Of a DNA stretch of 64,000 nt, positions 53,171-62,757 are shown piece after piece; position 1 is the first letter of the stretch, and each line of letters starts with the position of its first letter. A program made the translations under genes and the position numbers. The DNA comes from Nothophaeocryptopus gaeumannii. Taxonomy: Eukaryota > Ascomycota > Dothideomycetes > Mycosphaerellales > Mycosphaerellaceae. The notes below the pieces were generated by a model. That model made no database searches, was not told where the DNA came from, and saw only the letters and a program-made list of their open reading frames with translations. Where the stretch lies: assembly GCA_031771865.1 (NCBI GenBank), contig JASISA010000027.1:930001-994000 (forward strand), in the 5' to 3' direction.

Positions 53171-53923
53171 TTAATCGGGAGAGGTACATGATGTTGAAGC
53201 ACGCTCCTTGCTGAGTTGACCCTCTTCGCCGTCCTTGACTCCGTCTCCGTCACTGGTGTAGGCGTCGACGTCTTCGTTATTGCTCGCGCTCTCGCACTCG
53301 CCTTGTTCCAAATCCTTCTCCACCTGATCTTCTTCCGCCTGCTCATTCTCTACGCTCTGGTCTTTCATCCCATTCCCGTCTCCACCAACCCCATCGCCAT
53401 CGAGCTCGTCGTCGTCTTCTTCTACGTAATCTTCCTCGTCTTCATCGTCTGCGAGCAAATCTGCCACACTCGCATCTCTCCATTCCTTGTAAGCGCGAAG
53501 TCGCCATAGAGCAAGTGTATCTCCTAGGTAATCCGCCAATCTCCACTGCAGTACCTGCATGATGGCCGCACTACCTTGCGGGGTGGACTGCTTCATGTTC
53601 GCAAAGATACCTGCTCTCTCGCCTGGCTTCCACATGTGAGAGATGTCGAGATTAGCATCCTCACACAGGAGACGCGCCACCAGAACGTCGCTGCAGAGTT
53701 CCTTGTACTCCTTGGAAGAGCGCGCGTAGTCGTTCTTGGCTTGGATGTAGCCGGCATTGCCATTGACGTTTGAGATGATATCGCGTTCAAGTCGCGCAAG
53801 AATCCCATTGTAACCTTCGTACGTTCGCATACGGTCGTAAAGCGCCTTGTGTGATGCCAGTAGCTGAGTTTGCGGAGTCTCTGTGCAGTCGGATGACGAG
53901 GGCGATGAGGATGGGAAAGACAT
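53171..53923 (-). CDS. 'WKPGE' family hypothetical protein, long paralogue with acidic tail
   Basis: 250 residues from ATG 53923 (MSFPSSSPSSSDCTETPQTQ). The helical core has 'LARLERDIISNVNGNAGYIQ', 'EYKELCSDVLVARLLCEDAN', 'DISHMWKPGERAGIFANMKQ', 'IMQVLQWRLADYLGDTLALW' and 'RAYKEWRDASV', which parallels the short paralogue at 51901-52347. A very acidic C-terminal region follows (DDEDEEDYVEEDDDELDGDG and further Asp/Glu repeats), absent from the paralogue. No signal peptide or membrane span is present. A histone-chaperone-like or nucleic-acid-free regulatory role could be imagined from the acidic tail, but nothing shows it. The frame stays open in two further segments after its stop (52385-53170), so the C-terminus may be truncated. 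Confidence 0.6.
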   Translation of the reverse strand: MSFPSSSPSSSDCTETPQTQLLASHKALYDRMRTYEGYNGILARLERDIISNVNGNAGYIQAKNDYARSSKEYKELCSDVLVARLLCEDANLDISHMWKPGERAGIFANMKQSTPQGSAAIMQVLQWRLADYLGDTLALWRLRAYKEWRDASVADLLADDEDEEDYVEEDDDELDGDGVGGDGNGMKDQSVENEQAEEDQVEKDLEQGECESASNNEDVDAYTSDGDGVKDGEEGQLSKERASTSCTSPD

Positions 53924-54771
53924 ATTGTCTCCTGATGTAACAGAGCCTCAGTGGAATCTAGCTTGTGGCTGGAGTCCACTCGTAGTAGGTCCTTGTTTGG
54001 TTCGAGCGACCGGGCGAGAGGTGTCGTATCGTGTGGAGTTGTTGTCAATGCCGGCTAAGCCGAGTCTTGAGCTTCTGTACGCGCAGATTAGGTGTCACGA
54101 GTAATACCTTGGGGTGGAGAATCTTCAGAGGGAACGCTAGGTCCGACACCTGCGAAGAATTTACGCGAGCAGACGCCGCACGGTAGCAGAGGAGGTGGTT
54201 GAATTCAAAGAAGTCGTTGGTCCGAGAAGGTGTTCTCGGGAACCGGCGTCGCCGAGAGAAGCTCTTGGAAGAGGTAAACAAACAACGGGTGTGAAAGTTG
54301 TTGCCGTGGACTCCGAGCTTCCAAAGTTTTCCGGCAAAAGCAGTTCTCGATAGCGAGCGGAAAAGAGAAGGTCGAAGAGTGTTGAAAAGGCAGTCTTGAA
54401 GTAGAGGAGGTCGCATCGCAGGGGGTAGTGAAAGACCGTGAGCGTCAAGCATGTGAGATGCGCTCTGGCTCTCATTCGCCACCGCCTGTGTGTACCTGTG
54501 TGTGAAGTATAGATAGTCGTCTTGTGGTAGTATAGCTTCTCTGTCGAGTGAATGAAGCTGGAGGGAATGGAAGCGGAGCTATGGGTCATAAGAAGAGGTA
54601 AGGAAAATGTGAAAAGGGAAGATGAGAGTTGAAGGAAAATATCAATGCATGCTCATAATTTGGCTTCACGCCACGCTAGAACGCTAGTTGCTTGAACGCT
54701 CAATGTTGAAACAAGACGTGTTTGCTCGTCTAGCGAGAAACTTCAAAGAGAAATCAAGACGCAATACTTAC
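53924..54771. other. Intergenic, nothing recognised
   Basis: Upstream of the long WKPGE paralogue. A 142-codon minus-strand frame at 54161-54589 has an ATG but no coding character that I trust. Confidence 0.4.
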
Positions 54772-55173
54772 CTACCGCTTAAGAGCGGTCGGGCACCTGA
54801 AACTGATGTCAGGGTATGCAGCCTTGAGACCCTGGTTGATCTTCTTGAGGTTATCCTTCTTCATGTTGGATGTGATAGTCAGGACAGTGTTCTTGTTACC
54901 ATTGCTGCCACTGCACTTGAGCGTGCGTACATCAAAGATGGCGCCAATCTTGGCTTTGACATCGTCACATCGAGCACCGCCGAGGGAGGATCGGCGGATG
55001 GTGACCTTGAATGCAGACTGGTTGATGTCCCAGAAAGCGTCCGAGTAGCCCTCGCATTTGGAGATGTTGTCGCTGAGAGCGCGGGTCTGAAGGTCGAAGT
55101 TGTCGACTGGGAAGTCGAGAGGTGCAGCCAGCGCACCAGACAGGGCGAGGAGTGTTGTAAGAGTGCAACGCAT
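54772..55173 (-). CDS. Small secreted protein with four cysteines
   Basis: An intact frame of 133 residues from ATG 55173. The signal peptide MRCTLTTLLALSGALAAPLD is followed by a short segment ending 'LQTRAL', which could be a Kex2-like R-x-R/TR processing region. The mature domain has four cysteines (SKCEGYSDAFWDI, GGARCDDVKAKI, TLKCSGSNGN, SFRCPTALKR), enough for two disulphides, and 'AFWDINQSAFKVTIRRSSLG' in between. Net basic charge. No known family recognised. Length, secretion and the lack of an enzyme motif fit a fungal small secreted protein or candidate effector. An upstream frame extension (to 55266) exists but the signal peptide fixes the start. Confidence 0.75.
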   Translation of the reverse strand: MRCTLTTLLALSGALAAPLDFPVDNFDLQTRALSDNISKCEGYSDAFWDINQSAFKVTIRRSSLGGARCDDVKAKIGAIFDVRTLKCSGSNGNKNTVLTITSNMKKDNLKKINQGLKAAYPDISFRCPTALKR

Positions 55174-57427
55174 TGTTGGGTGCGGTTTGATTGAGCTTGC
55201 CAGAAGTCCTTGGGTGTAGATGATCTTATTTGTGTTGACGGTGACCGAGCAGAAGAGGAGGACCACATGAGACCTTATGTATCAAGCCAGGAACAAAGCA
55301 GCCCAACAAGGACTTGTTCGTCTCAAAGCAGTCGCTTCTATCGATAGCAGGTCTCGAGGCAAAACAAAGCAAGACAAAGGAAGCATTGTACTTCGCCACA
55401 TGATCGGGCCACGCGATCTTTACACGGTCTTGCATGACGATGCTGGTCCCGCTGGAGTCCCGCTTTCGCCATTGTAACGTAGAGTCGTCCAGTGATAGTA
55501 TTTCTCACGGGGACCGGCACTTCTGCGCAAGGCAGGGGCGAGTCCAACAGCGCAGGTAGCCCTTGCCCCAGCGAAGAGCTCTCCAGGTCTGCTCCTGATT
55601 AAATGGCATCCATACTTCCAGTGTCAACATCGCAGGGCGGACGTGGAACTCAGATTGCAGAGATATCGCGAAACACAAGTCTAGCTCATGTCCGCAAGCC
55701 GGTCCGCGGAATCCGGCGCGCATGCACACAACGCTTAACAATTGGCAGCGCGTTCCCGATACTCCCAGGTCCATATGACTTGGCATGACTGCGCAGCACA
55801 ATCGTGTTCAGGAAGATGGGCGATGCAGAACTTCTGCTAGCCCTAAAACAGGCCGCAGAAGAGGCGTCATCAAGACTCGTCTTATCCACATTCTGGTCGT
55901 GTCCAGCCGCTTCTTGCTGCGTGTCTTTGTCTCTTCCGCTAACTCCACTGAACAGGAAAGGCTTTGTCTTCTCCTTGGTCCTCGCTTTTGCTGTCAGTAC
56001 AAGGACGCTCTCGCTGAAATCCATGGGTATGGTGGCTCGATCCCGTAGCTAGATGGGCGTTGTGCGATTCCGGATGGCTCATACGATCATACACTGCTGG
56101 CCGAGGCAGCTTCTAGCTTCAGACCTCCAGGAGACTATCGTCTCGCGAGTCCAGTGATACATGCGGGCCAGATATCCGGACTCTTCGAGGTCGAGGCCGC
56201 ATCATTCCCTGTATCAGGTCTCGAGCAGTACTGCGTCCTTTGAGGCTGCTCGTGGCCAGCCCCGTGGTGTGAAGAGTCATTTGTCTGGCTGCAAATGCCT
56301 CCAGTGGCTTGACTTGTGCAACAAGGCTTCTTTCGTATGTACAGTAGAGTAATTGTTATTCGCATACGGTATATCACTATATCACCCGAAGGGAGGCACA
56401 GAGGAACAGCCCCACAAAGCCACCCCTTTCCACGCCGAGACTAGTGGCTCCACAGATTTTTGGTGTGGGTGATTGTGGGGAAAGACACCTCACCTTCTTT
56501 CTGTAGACATCCTGACCAACACAAACAATCCATAGAGTCGATCACGACCTAACAGTCTCGTCAGAGCCTCACCGGTGGCACGCGAAAGCCATGTGCGCCC
56601 TCTACTTGCACAAGAACACCAGGATGCAGTCCTTCGTTCTCTGCAGCGATCCCAAGAAAATGAGTGGAGGAGCCTCACCTAGAAAGCGATATTGCCTGCT
56701 TGTACTCGCTCTGTACAGTTCTTGGCCGCAAAAGCTGCAGGGACCCCAGACAGATGCAACCTCACCTCCTCCAGACCCTGCCTAGGAACGGTTCACACGT
56801 ATGTCTCTATACCAAGGAAAATACCGCTACAGGAAGCTTGGAAGAGTCGACTCTCGCTGCAGCCTCGCCTGAGAATAACATGGCCAAGGAGCGGCCAAGA
56901 TTTGCTTGAAACATGACCACGCTTTCGGGGACTGGTTTCTCGACGTCAACGGAGGGCAGTGTCCCAACATGTTCTTTGTGCATCATTCTCATGTCTTGTC
57001 CCGACGTGGAAAGGCGGTATAAGTCACGAGAAGACGGGGCTTTGTGAGGTCCTGAGCGTAACGTAAGTGGTGCATGGTCAGACTGCTACTACGCCTGTCT
57101 GCCACGAAGCGTTGCCGTGGTAGCGTCAAATCCTTTTGCCGAACATGCCATTCGGGGATACGGAGAGGTGAGATGGTTGCAGCTAGTCACGATGATCGCC
57201 TCGTGGCACGATGCCGCTGGCTGGAGCTGTTTGAAGCAAGGGATACGATTGCAATGCGCTCGAGCAAGCCCGAGCTGGTTTTGCGTTTAGTTGTCCCGGG
57301 ATGCAGCTAATCGGATCTGTGGAGAGTGGTTGCCGGCAGTTGCCTCAGACTCAGACATCACTTCACTTGCGACTGACTACACCTCTTCTTTCATCTGCGG
57401 AGTGTACGCAGACACCACACCGACAGC
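55174..57427. other. Intergenic, no gene recognised
   Basis: Over 2 kb between the secreted protein and the sugar-transporter pseudogene. Short overlapping frames only. The unlocated first exon of the transporter could lie at its right edge. Confidence 0.4.
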
Positions 57428-59223
57428 GTGTACAAGCTCGGAAACATCTACGCCATTACGGCGGTCGCCGTCATTGGCGGTGGACTATTCGGTGAGCATC
57501 ACTTCGACGATGCGCCAATATGCCTTTGATCGAAAAGAAAGTCTTCGATATCTCGTCCATGTCCGCCATTCTCGGAACGACAGCCTGCAAATGCTACTTC
57601 AACCAAGGTCCGCAAGGACCACCGTTCAACAACGCCGATGAATGCTCCGGTCCCAACTCTTCAACTCAAGGAGGCATCACAGCAGCCATGCCTGGAGGCT
57701 CTTGGGGTGGTGCTCTCATCTCAGGATACCTCAGCGACATACTCGGACGCAAGAAGTCTATCATGGTTGGCTGCATCATTTGGGTTATTGGCTCGACGAT
57801 CATATACGCCTCGCAGAATATCGGAATGCTTATCGTTGGGAGAGTCATCAACCGTCTCTGTGTCGGTATTGAGTCAGCCCAAGTCCCGGTCTACGTCTCA
57901 GAAATAGCGCCTCCTTCCAAGAGAGGTCGATTGGTTGCATTTCAGCAATGGGTGAGAAGATCAAAGAAGCCAATTTGGCGGCGAATGGCTGACAATTACA
58001 GGCCATCACATGGGGTATCTTGATCCTCTACTACATTTCCTACGGCGCATCCTTCGTCGGCGGCCAGCTCCCCACCGACTACAGCACCTCCGTCTTCCGC
58101 ATCCCATGGGGCCTTCAAATGCTTCCAGCCGTCCTCCTCTTTTTCGCCATGTTCTTGCTACCAGAATCTCCTCGCTGGCTCGCCCGCAAAGATCGCTGGG
58201 AAGACTGCCACGCCGTCCTCACTCTGGTCCATGGAAAAGGCAACCCAGACGCCCCCATTGTGCAGCAGTAACTCGCCGACATCCGTGAGATGTGCGAGTT
58301 CGAGGCGAGGAATAAGAATGTCAAGTACTGGGAGCTGCTTACGCCGAAATTCCCGAATCGAACTCATATTGGAGTGTTTACTCAGATCTGGAGTCAGCTT
58401 ACCGGAATGAACGTGATGATGTATTACATCACATATGTGTTCTCCACGGCTGGATATTCTGGCAATGCCAATCTGCTGGCCTCATCAATTCAGTACGTCA
58501 TCAACGTCCTGATGACTGTTCCGGCGCTTATTTGGCTCGACCGATGGGGAAGACGACCTACGCTGATCGCTGGGGCTTTCTTTATGATGGTCTGGATGTT
58601 CACCAATGCTGGTTTACTGTCTCAGGGGGAAATAGTACCAGGAGGAATCGACGGCGTGGCAGCTGTGTCGATGAGACTGACCGGTGCGAAAGCGAAAGCA
58701 CTGATTGCATCGACTTATCTATCTGTTGCCTCGTTCGCTCCAGCTTGGGGTATGTTACACAGTAACCTCCACTCTGCATCGAGTCCACACATGCTGACTA
58801 TCATTCACAGGCCCCGTCTCCTGGGTCTACCCACCCGAGCTGTAACCCCTCCGCGTGCGCGGCAAAGCCGTCGCCCTCGCCACATCCGCAAACTGGGCCT
58901 TCAACACCGCCCTCGGCGCCTTCGTGCCACCCGCCTTGGAGAACATCCGGTGGAAAGTCTACATCGTCTTTGGAGTCTTCAACGTCTGTATGCTTATCCA
59001 CAGCGCACTTCTCTTCCCTGAGACGGCAGGAAAGACGCTGGAGGAGGTCAGCTTCATATTTGAGGATCCCAATGGGATTCCAGGCATCGGGACGAAGCCG
59101 TGGAAGACGAGGGTTCAGTATAGTCATGCGCTTGCGTGGGAGCATGGGGAGGTTGGGGAAAAGAAGTTGGCCGGTGAGGGGAGTCTGGAGAGGTATGAGG
59201 AGACTGTAGAGCAGAAGGTGTAA
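57428..59223 (+). pseudogene. MFS hexose-transporter pseudogene with two TAA stops
   Basis: From about 57428 the spliced reading 'VYKLGNIYAITAVAVIGGGL' opens a hexose transporter. Introns are at 57492-57541 (GTGAGC), 57952-58001 (GTGAGA...TTACAG) and 58750-58810 (GTATGT...TCACAG). The family markers are 'FDISSMSAIL', 'GGSWGGALISGYLSDILGRK', 'GRVINRLCVGIESAQVPVYV', 'EIAPPSKRGRLVAFQQW', 'LLPESPRWLARKDRW', 'QLTGMNVMMYYITYVF', 'LIWLDRWGRRPTL' and the end 'LLFPETAGKTLEE'. Two in-frame TAA codons interrupt conserved positions: 58269-58271, where 'VQQ(E)LADIREMCEFE' is expected, and 58843-58845, where the Tyr of 'PPELYPLRVRGKA' is expected. No start codon was found. The rest of the sequence is well kept, so inactivation is recent or the stops are errors. 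Confidence 0.8.
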
Positions 59224-59248
59224 AGAGAGGGGGAAGGGGTGGAATGAG

Positions 59249-59300
59249 CAGCGACTTATAGGATCACCACTGAGCCAATCTCGATTGTTGAAGACTCAGC
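59249..59300 (-). repeat. tRNA-like/SINE-like repeat, copy 1
   Basis: On the minus strand this reads through TTGGCTCAGTGG, a good match to a pol III A box (TRGYNNAGNGG type), followed by ATAAGTCGCTG. It lies just behind the transporter pseudogene. Related copies are at 59512-59700 and 59820-60000. Confidence 0.55.
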
Positions 59301-59511
59301 AGTCTAAATGGAATATATGGATTGTCTCCGGTCACCCAAGTGAGGTGGAATGAAAGTTTAAGCCGGTCGTGCATGTGACACGATGTAAGTGGATATGATC
59401 TGTGCGTGCTTTGGTAAAAACATGACGCTCTTCGCTTCCGTCAAGACGTCAATTAGACTCAACCCACCTTTCACACATGTCTCTCGTAATCATTTCTATT
59501 AAGACTCCGGC

Positions 59512-59700
59512 AGAAAGCGAAACAAACAGCATCGGTCCGGGGCGAGTGGCACCGAAATCCACCACCTAGCTAACAGCACGATCGCTAGGGAGGGAGACCT
59601 CGACCTCCACTACCATGCACTGACCAGGTCAGCGACTTATAGGCTTACAACTGAGCCCAAACTCATTGTTGAGAAGACTCTCGTTCTTCCCCATCATATA
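59512..59700 (-). repeat. tRNA-like/SINE-like repeat, copy 2
   Basis: Same core as copies 1 and 3. On the minus strand a TGGGCTCAGTTG A-box-like motif precedes AAGCCTATAAGTCGCTGACC. About 50 nt later comes GGTCGAGGTC, a degenerate B-box-like sequence. Left and right parts align with copy 3 at an offset of about 310 bp. Confidence 0.55.
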
Positions 59701-59819
59701 GACTACATGTCGTCATTGGAATGAGAAGAAAGCCCACAGTGGTATTACATTTGGTTGAACGAGCCATGGATGATTTCTTATGCGGCTGGTCTGAACTTAT
59801 GGTTCGACAGACTTCAGGT

Positions 59820-60000
59820 AGGCAGAGAGCGAAAACAATCAGCCTTGCCCCAAGGCGAGTACGATGCCGGACTTCGTAATCAGCCAAGTACGATAGCTGA
59901 AGACGAAGTCCGGGGCATACACCACCATGCACTGAGTGACCAGCGACTTACAGGCTTACCACTGAGCCAAGACCGATTGTTGAGAAAAGAAGAGTTTTGT
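59820..60000 (-). repeat. tRNA-like/SINE-like repeat, copy 3
   Basis: Matches copy 2 from GGCAGA(G/A)AGCGAAA... through ACCATGCACTGA, AGCGACTTA and ACTGAGCC to GATTGTTGAGA. On the minus strand the A-box-like TTGGCTCAGTGGTAAGCC is best preserved here. A further remnant (GAGCCAAGCCCGATTGTTG) follows at about 60054-60072. Confidence 0.55.
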
Positions 60001-60072
60001 ATCATTCATGAAGCCCAAGGTGATTGCTCTGTTCGTTGGAAGACGGGTGATCGGAGCCAAGCCCGATTGTTG

Positions 60073-61430
60073 CAGAGGTCGCAGGTTGACTTAGATATAT
60101 AGGTTGTATCGATGGCGCTAGGAAGAAGGTGAGTGGCATGTGAGGCATGTAAGAAGTGAGCAAGCGAGGTGAACCGTAAGACGCTGGGAGCATGTGACAG
60201 ATCCAAAGCGAGGAAGGAGGCTTCATCCTCAGCGCTTCGCTGAAGAAAGATGCCAGAACAGCTGGCAACTCAAGCGAAAAATTCCGGCTAGCACTGACAT
60301 CCGACGACGATGGAAGTTGGAACGACGACCTTGAGATTCTTCTCCGTGCTCTTTTGAATAGCTGATACAGCATCTCGCTCCTCGTCTCGCAGCCAGCCAA
60401 GCCTCGTATAGACGGTAGCATCACCATCGGATTTATGTCCCCTATAGCTCAGCCTCAATTCTTCGCTCATGAACCAATGGCAATAGTTCCAGACCAGCAC
60501 TTTTTGAAAAGAATAAGTACTTGTTCTTCTTCCTCTTCTTCTTCTTCTCCATCCTCCCGTAGCTACGGCACTCGCAATGGTCACAATAGCCACATTGTTA
60601 GACCGCACAAAATGAGTTCGTCGTAGTAAATGCAAGCGTTGATCTTCACGTATCGCAGGCTCTAGTAATTTCTCCTACCTCATTCCCATCTCTCTCCTCT
60701 TCTCATTATCACCAGCAATATTTACACACTCACGCCATCACTTCTCTGTTCATGCCTAGGAGTATACCAGCAGTCCAAATTCCACGGATATGACCAATTC
60801 CTTGTGTATCGTTTAAACAAAGCCACAAAATCCAACCACACGTGGGACCGTGCATTGGCTGTAAAGCTTCCAAGCCGACGCACAGGAAACAGCCTTCCAC
60901 CAAATGGATGCAAAGTAACACAGCCCTCGCCCTCGCGCTTGGTTCGCAAATCCAGCCGTCGTGGTCAAATGCTGAAGTGCTGAACGGTGACATCGCTTGT
61001 TACATAATAAGTGTCCAGCCTCGGTGTGTCGCTGCCCTATTTCTCGCCCGCCCTCTCACGTTGATCTTCTGAAAGTCGGCTAAGTATGGTAACGAGGTCT
61101 CAACCCTTCTATTATTGATGAGTTTTATGCACAGCCGACCGCCTACATACAAAGTATGCTACAAGAAGAAGTATTTCTTTCTCCAGCCCGAGCCTTCCCA
61201 CCCAGACGCTCTTTCCCTTCCCGACGACGTGCCGCTCAATCGATGCGAGGCAATAGCCGTAATCTCTCTTCCCTTACTTGCGCGATTCCTCGCTTTTTGA
61301 ACTCCAATATCCAAATGCCTTCATGTCTCGAGACAATGCACGCTGAACTCGTGTAATCAACTCGCTAAATGCGTGCAACGAACAAATCCCAAACCGAACG
61401 CCTTCGATCCCACGTCGACGGACCCATCGA
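60073..61430. other. Intergenic, nothing recognised
   Basis: Up to the stop of the PAP2-family gene. A TTC/CTT-rich simple repeat lies at about 60527-60555. No gene or RNA was recognised. Confidence 0.4.
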
Positions 61431-62757
61431 TCATGCCCATTCTTCGACGATGACCTTCGGTCTCTGCTCTTTCCCTTGTCTCGTACTTGGTTTTGGCTTT
61501 CGCAGGCGGATTATCTTGCAAAGGAGGTTCTCGGCGGGTAAAAGTATCAGCCATATCCTGTTCGCCAGAAAAGACAAAGTCACCGAGAATGTCGCGACAA
61601 CGGCGTCCATGTAGAAGTGGTTGGCTGTCGCGACGATGATCGAGAGGACAAGTATTGGGTACAGGATACCAGCCATGATCCACAAGAAAGAGACAATCGG
61701 CGACTTGCCTGTCCTCCTGCCTCGAAGCATGTGCAGCAGTCCGGAGTGGTAAAGGAATGTACTCCCGATCACGAAGGCGTACGTGAAATGCAGACTAGGC
61801 ATGGCGGCCAACTGGTTCACGTTCGCCCCTCCGACCCACACGCTCTCTGCGTTGTCCTGTCGAACGGTGTCCTTGAAACCGAAGGACTCGGGGAGTAATC
61901 GCGGTGGCATGCACGGCCAGAAAGAGAAGATGGCGAAGGCGGCGAAGTTGCCTAGTGTCATTGTTCGGCGGGCCACAGCAAAGGCATCGAAGTTCGGGGC
62001 GGCGTAGTAGTACCAGGAGAGGAAGCTGTGGACACGTCAGTCAAGTCAAGATGGGGCAGATAATCTGGACATACGCCACGGTTCCCGGAATGTGCACCAG
62101 GGAGTAGAACTGGTTGAACAAGGTCATGATCTGTAGATGGCCCTGCAGGAAGAAGCGTTGAAAGTCGACCTCGGTGATGGGAAAGAAGATGCTGAGGAAG
62201 GTGTTGTGCTCCAGTGTGAGAATGTCTATCCCATGCTGTTGAGCCAGCTCCGTCACCTCGTCGCCGCCGTATCTGGAGTACAACGCTGCACCAATCTTCT
62301 TCGTCATGGAATATGCGACGTAGTTCAAGGCCCAGTAGAACATCTCGACGAGGAACGGGAAGCGTTGCAGTATGCGACTTGGGAAGTTGATATTCGAATC
62401 GCTGACCGATACAAAGGGCGAGGAAGATGTTCGTTGATCGTCGACGCTGTTCTTCGGCCGGTCTGGACTAGTCGACCTGGACGAGGATCGACTCCCATTG
62501 TACTCGCCGTTTTTGATGAGAGACTCGCTGGAATCGTCACCGCGTTGTTGTATTATGCCGAAGTTCCGGTCTCGGTTTATGATAAGGGAGACGATCATGA
62601 TGGTCACGACCAGCTAAGTATACCGAGTCAGTGTTTCCATTCTTCTTAAGATACTGACATGCTTCCGTCCTCTTACCAAAGGCTCAAACCACGCTCGTGC
62701 CGCCGACTGCGGCTTGCCCAACTCTGGCATTGTCCCATTCCCGCTCAACGCTTCCAT
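61431..62757 (-). CDS. PAP2-superfamily integral membrane enzyme (lipid phosphatase / IPC-synthase-like)
   Basis: Three exons: 62757-62677, 62613-62075 and 62025-61431 (1215 nt, 404 residues). The introns are 63 nt (GTAAGA...ACTTAG) and 49 nt (GTATGT...CACAG). It starts MEALSGNGTMPELGKPQSAA; the first span crosses the exon junction (LVVTIMIVSLIIN). A Ser-rich cytosolic loop follows (GSRSSSRSTSPDRPKN), then several spans. The catalytic motifs of the PAP2/phosphotransfer fold are 'NVNQLAAMPSLHFTYAF' (P-S-x-H motif) and 'VATANHFYMDAVVATF' (His with downstream Asp). The arrangement, with PSLH and NHFxxD motifs, resembles the AUR1-like/inositol-phosphotransferase branch as well as lipid phosphate phosphatases. 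It probably acts on a lipid head group in ER or Golgi membranes; the substrate is uncertain. Confidence 0.85.

Noticed and set aside
54161..54589. 142-codon minus-strand frame starting MTHSSASIPSS
   Set aside because: Low-complexity Ser/Thr/Leu text overlapping another open frame on the same strand; no motif.
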